From positions 1-5,486 of the forward strand of contig JAHECM010000044.1 of the NCBI GenBank assembly GCA_024641725.1: DNA of 5,486 nt. Reading direction: 5' to 3'. A program made the translations under genes and the position numbers. A model generated the notes under the pieces. It saw only the letters and a program-made list of their open reading frames with translations, had not been told where the DNA came from and did no database searches. This document shows, piece after piece, positions 5,362-5,486 of this stretch (its first letter is position 1; every line of letters starts with the position of its first letter). This DNA is from Limnohabitans sp. (GTDB taxonomy: Bacteria > Pseudomonadota > Gammaproteobacteria > Burkholderiales > Burkholderiaceae_C).

Positions 5362-5486
5362 ATGAATCCGCAAGAACTCAAATCCATCATGTCCAGCGGT
5401 CTGCTGTCGTTTCCGCTGACCGACTTTGACGCCAATGGCGACTTCAATGCCAAGGGCTACGCCGAGCGCTTGGAGTGGCTGGCCCC
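5362..5486 (+). CDS. kdgD: 5-dehydro-4-deoxyglucarate dehydratase, N-terminal fragment
   Basis: The first 41 complete codons of a gene that runs off the window. The N-terminus, MNPQELKSIMSSGLLSFPLT followed by DFDANGDFN and then YAERLEWLA, is the signature start of KdgD, a class I aldolase-fold (DapA-like) enzyme of about 300 residues. KdgD dehydrates and decarboxylates 5-dehydro-4-deoxy-D-glucarate to 2-oxoglutarate semialdehyde, which an aldehyde dehydrogenase then oxidises to 2-oxoglutarate. The Schiff-base lysine is beyond the window. Its position after udh, in the same direction, supports one oxidative uronate/aldarate pathway; it would also serve glucarate and galactarate taken up directly. 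Other DapA-family aldolases are the alternative, but the 'SGLLSFPxTDF' pattern strongly favours KdgD. Confidence 0.9.
   Translation, partial: MNPQELKSIMSSGLLSFPLTDFDANGDFNAKGYAERLEWLA

Overview
The window is high-GC DNA whose gene content and codon use suggest a betaproteobacterium of the Burkholderiales, most likely Comamonadaceae. The reasons are the tail of a Bug/TctC-type solute-binding protein, a family greatly expanded in that order, the oxidative uronate genes, and strong G/C preference at third codon positions. The organism is inferred from style and not proven.

Layout: (1) 1-237, the C-terminal end of a Bug-family periplasmic binding protein (+). (2) 244-570, a conserved small protein of unknown function (-), divergent from (3) 680-1870, a Bcr/CflA-type MFS exporter (+). 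(4) 1949-2290, the zinc-ribbon protein YjdM/PhnA (-), convergent with the exporter and separated from it by a short gap holding one palindromic repeat. (5) 2416-3426, an SMP-30/gluconolactonase-family sugar lactonase (+). (6) 3427-3614, a gap holding a REP-like inverted pair. (7) 3615-4394, a GntR regulator of the FadR/FCD subfamily (-). (8) 4486-5289, uronate dehydrogenase udh (+). (9) 5362 to the window end, the start of kdgD, 5-dehydro-4-deoxyglucarate dehydratase (+).

The right half reads as an oxidative hexuronate/aldarate catabolic locus. Udh oxidises D-galacturonate or D-glucuronate to an aldarolactone. A lactonase, possibly the SMP-30 protein, opens it to the aldarate. A dehydratase not present in the window would make 5-dehydro-4-deoxyglucarate, and KdgD converts that to 2-oxoglutarate semialdehyde. 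The FCD regulator is divergent from udh, and the 91-bp gap between them carries overlapping back-to-back promoter-like elements with two TTGACAAG repeats 11 bp apart, which would suit autoregulation plus control of udh-kdgD.

No novel defence system, mobile element, CRISPR array or RNA gene was seen. The most interesting items are the compact divergent promoter/operator, the 14-bp-period C-rich udh-kdgD spacer, the dispersed palindromic repeats and the unassigned 108-residue protein.
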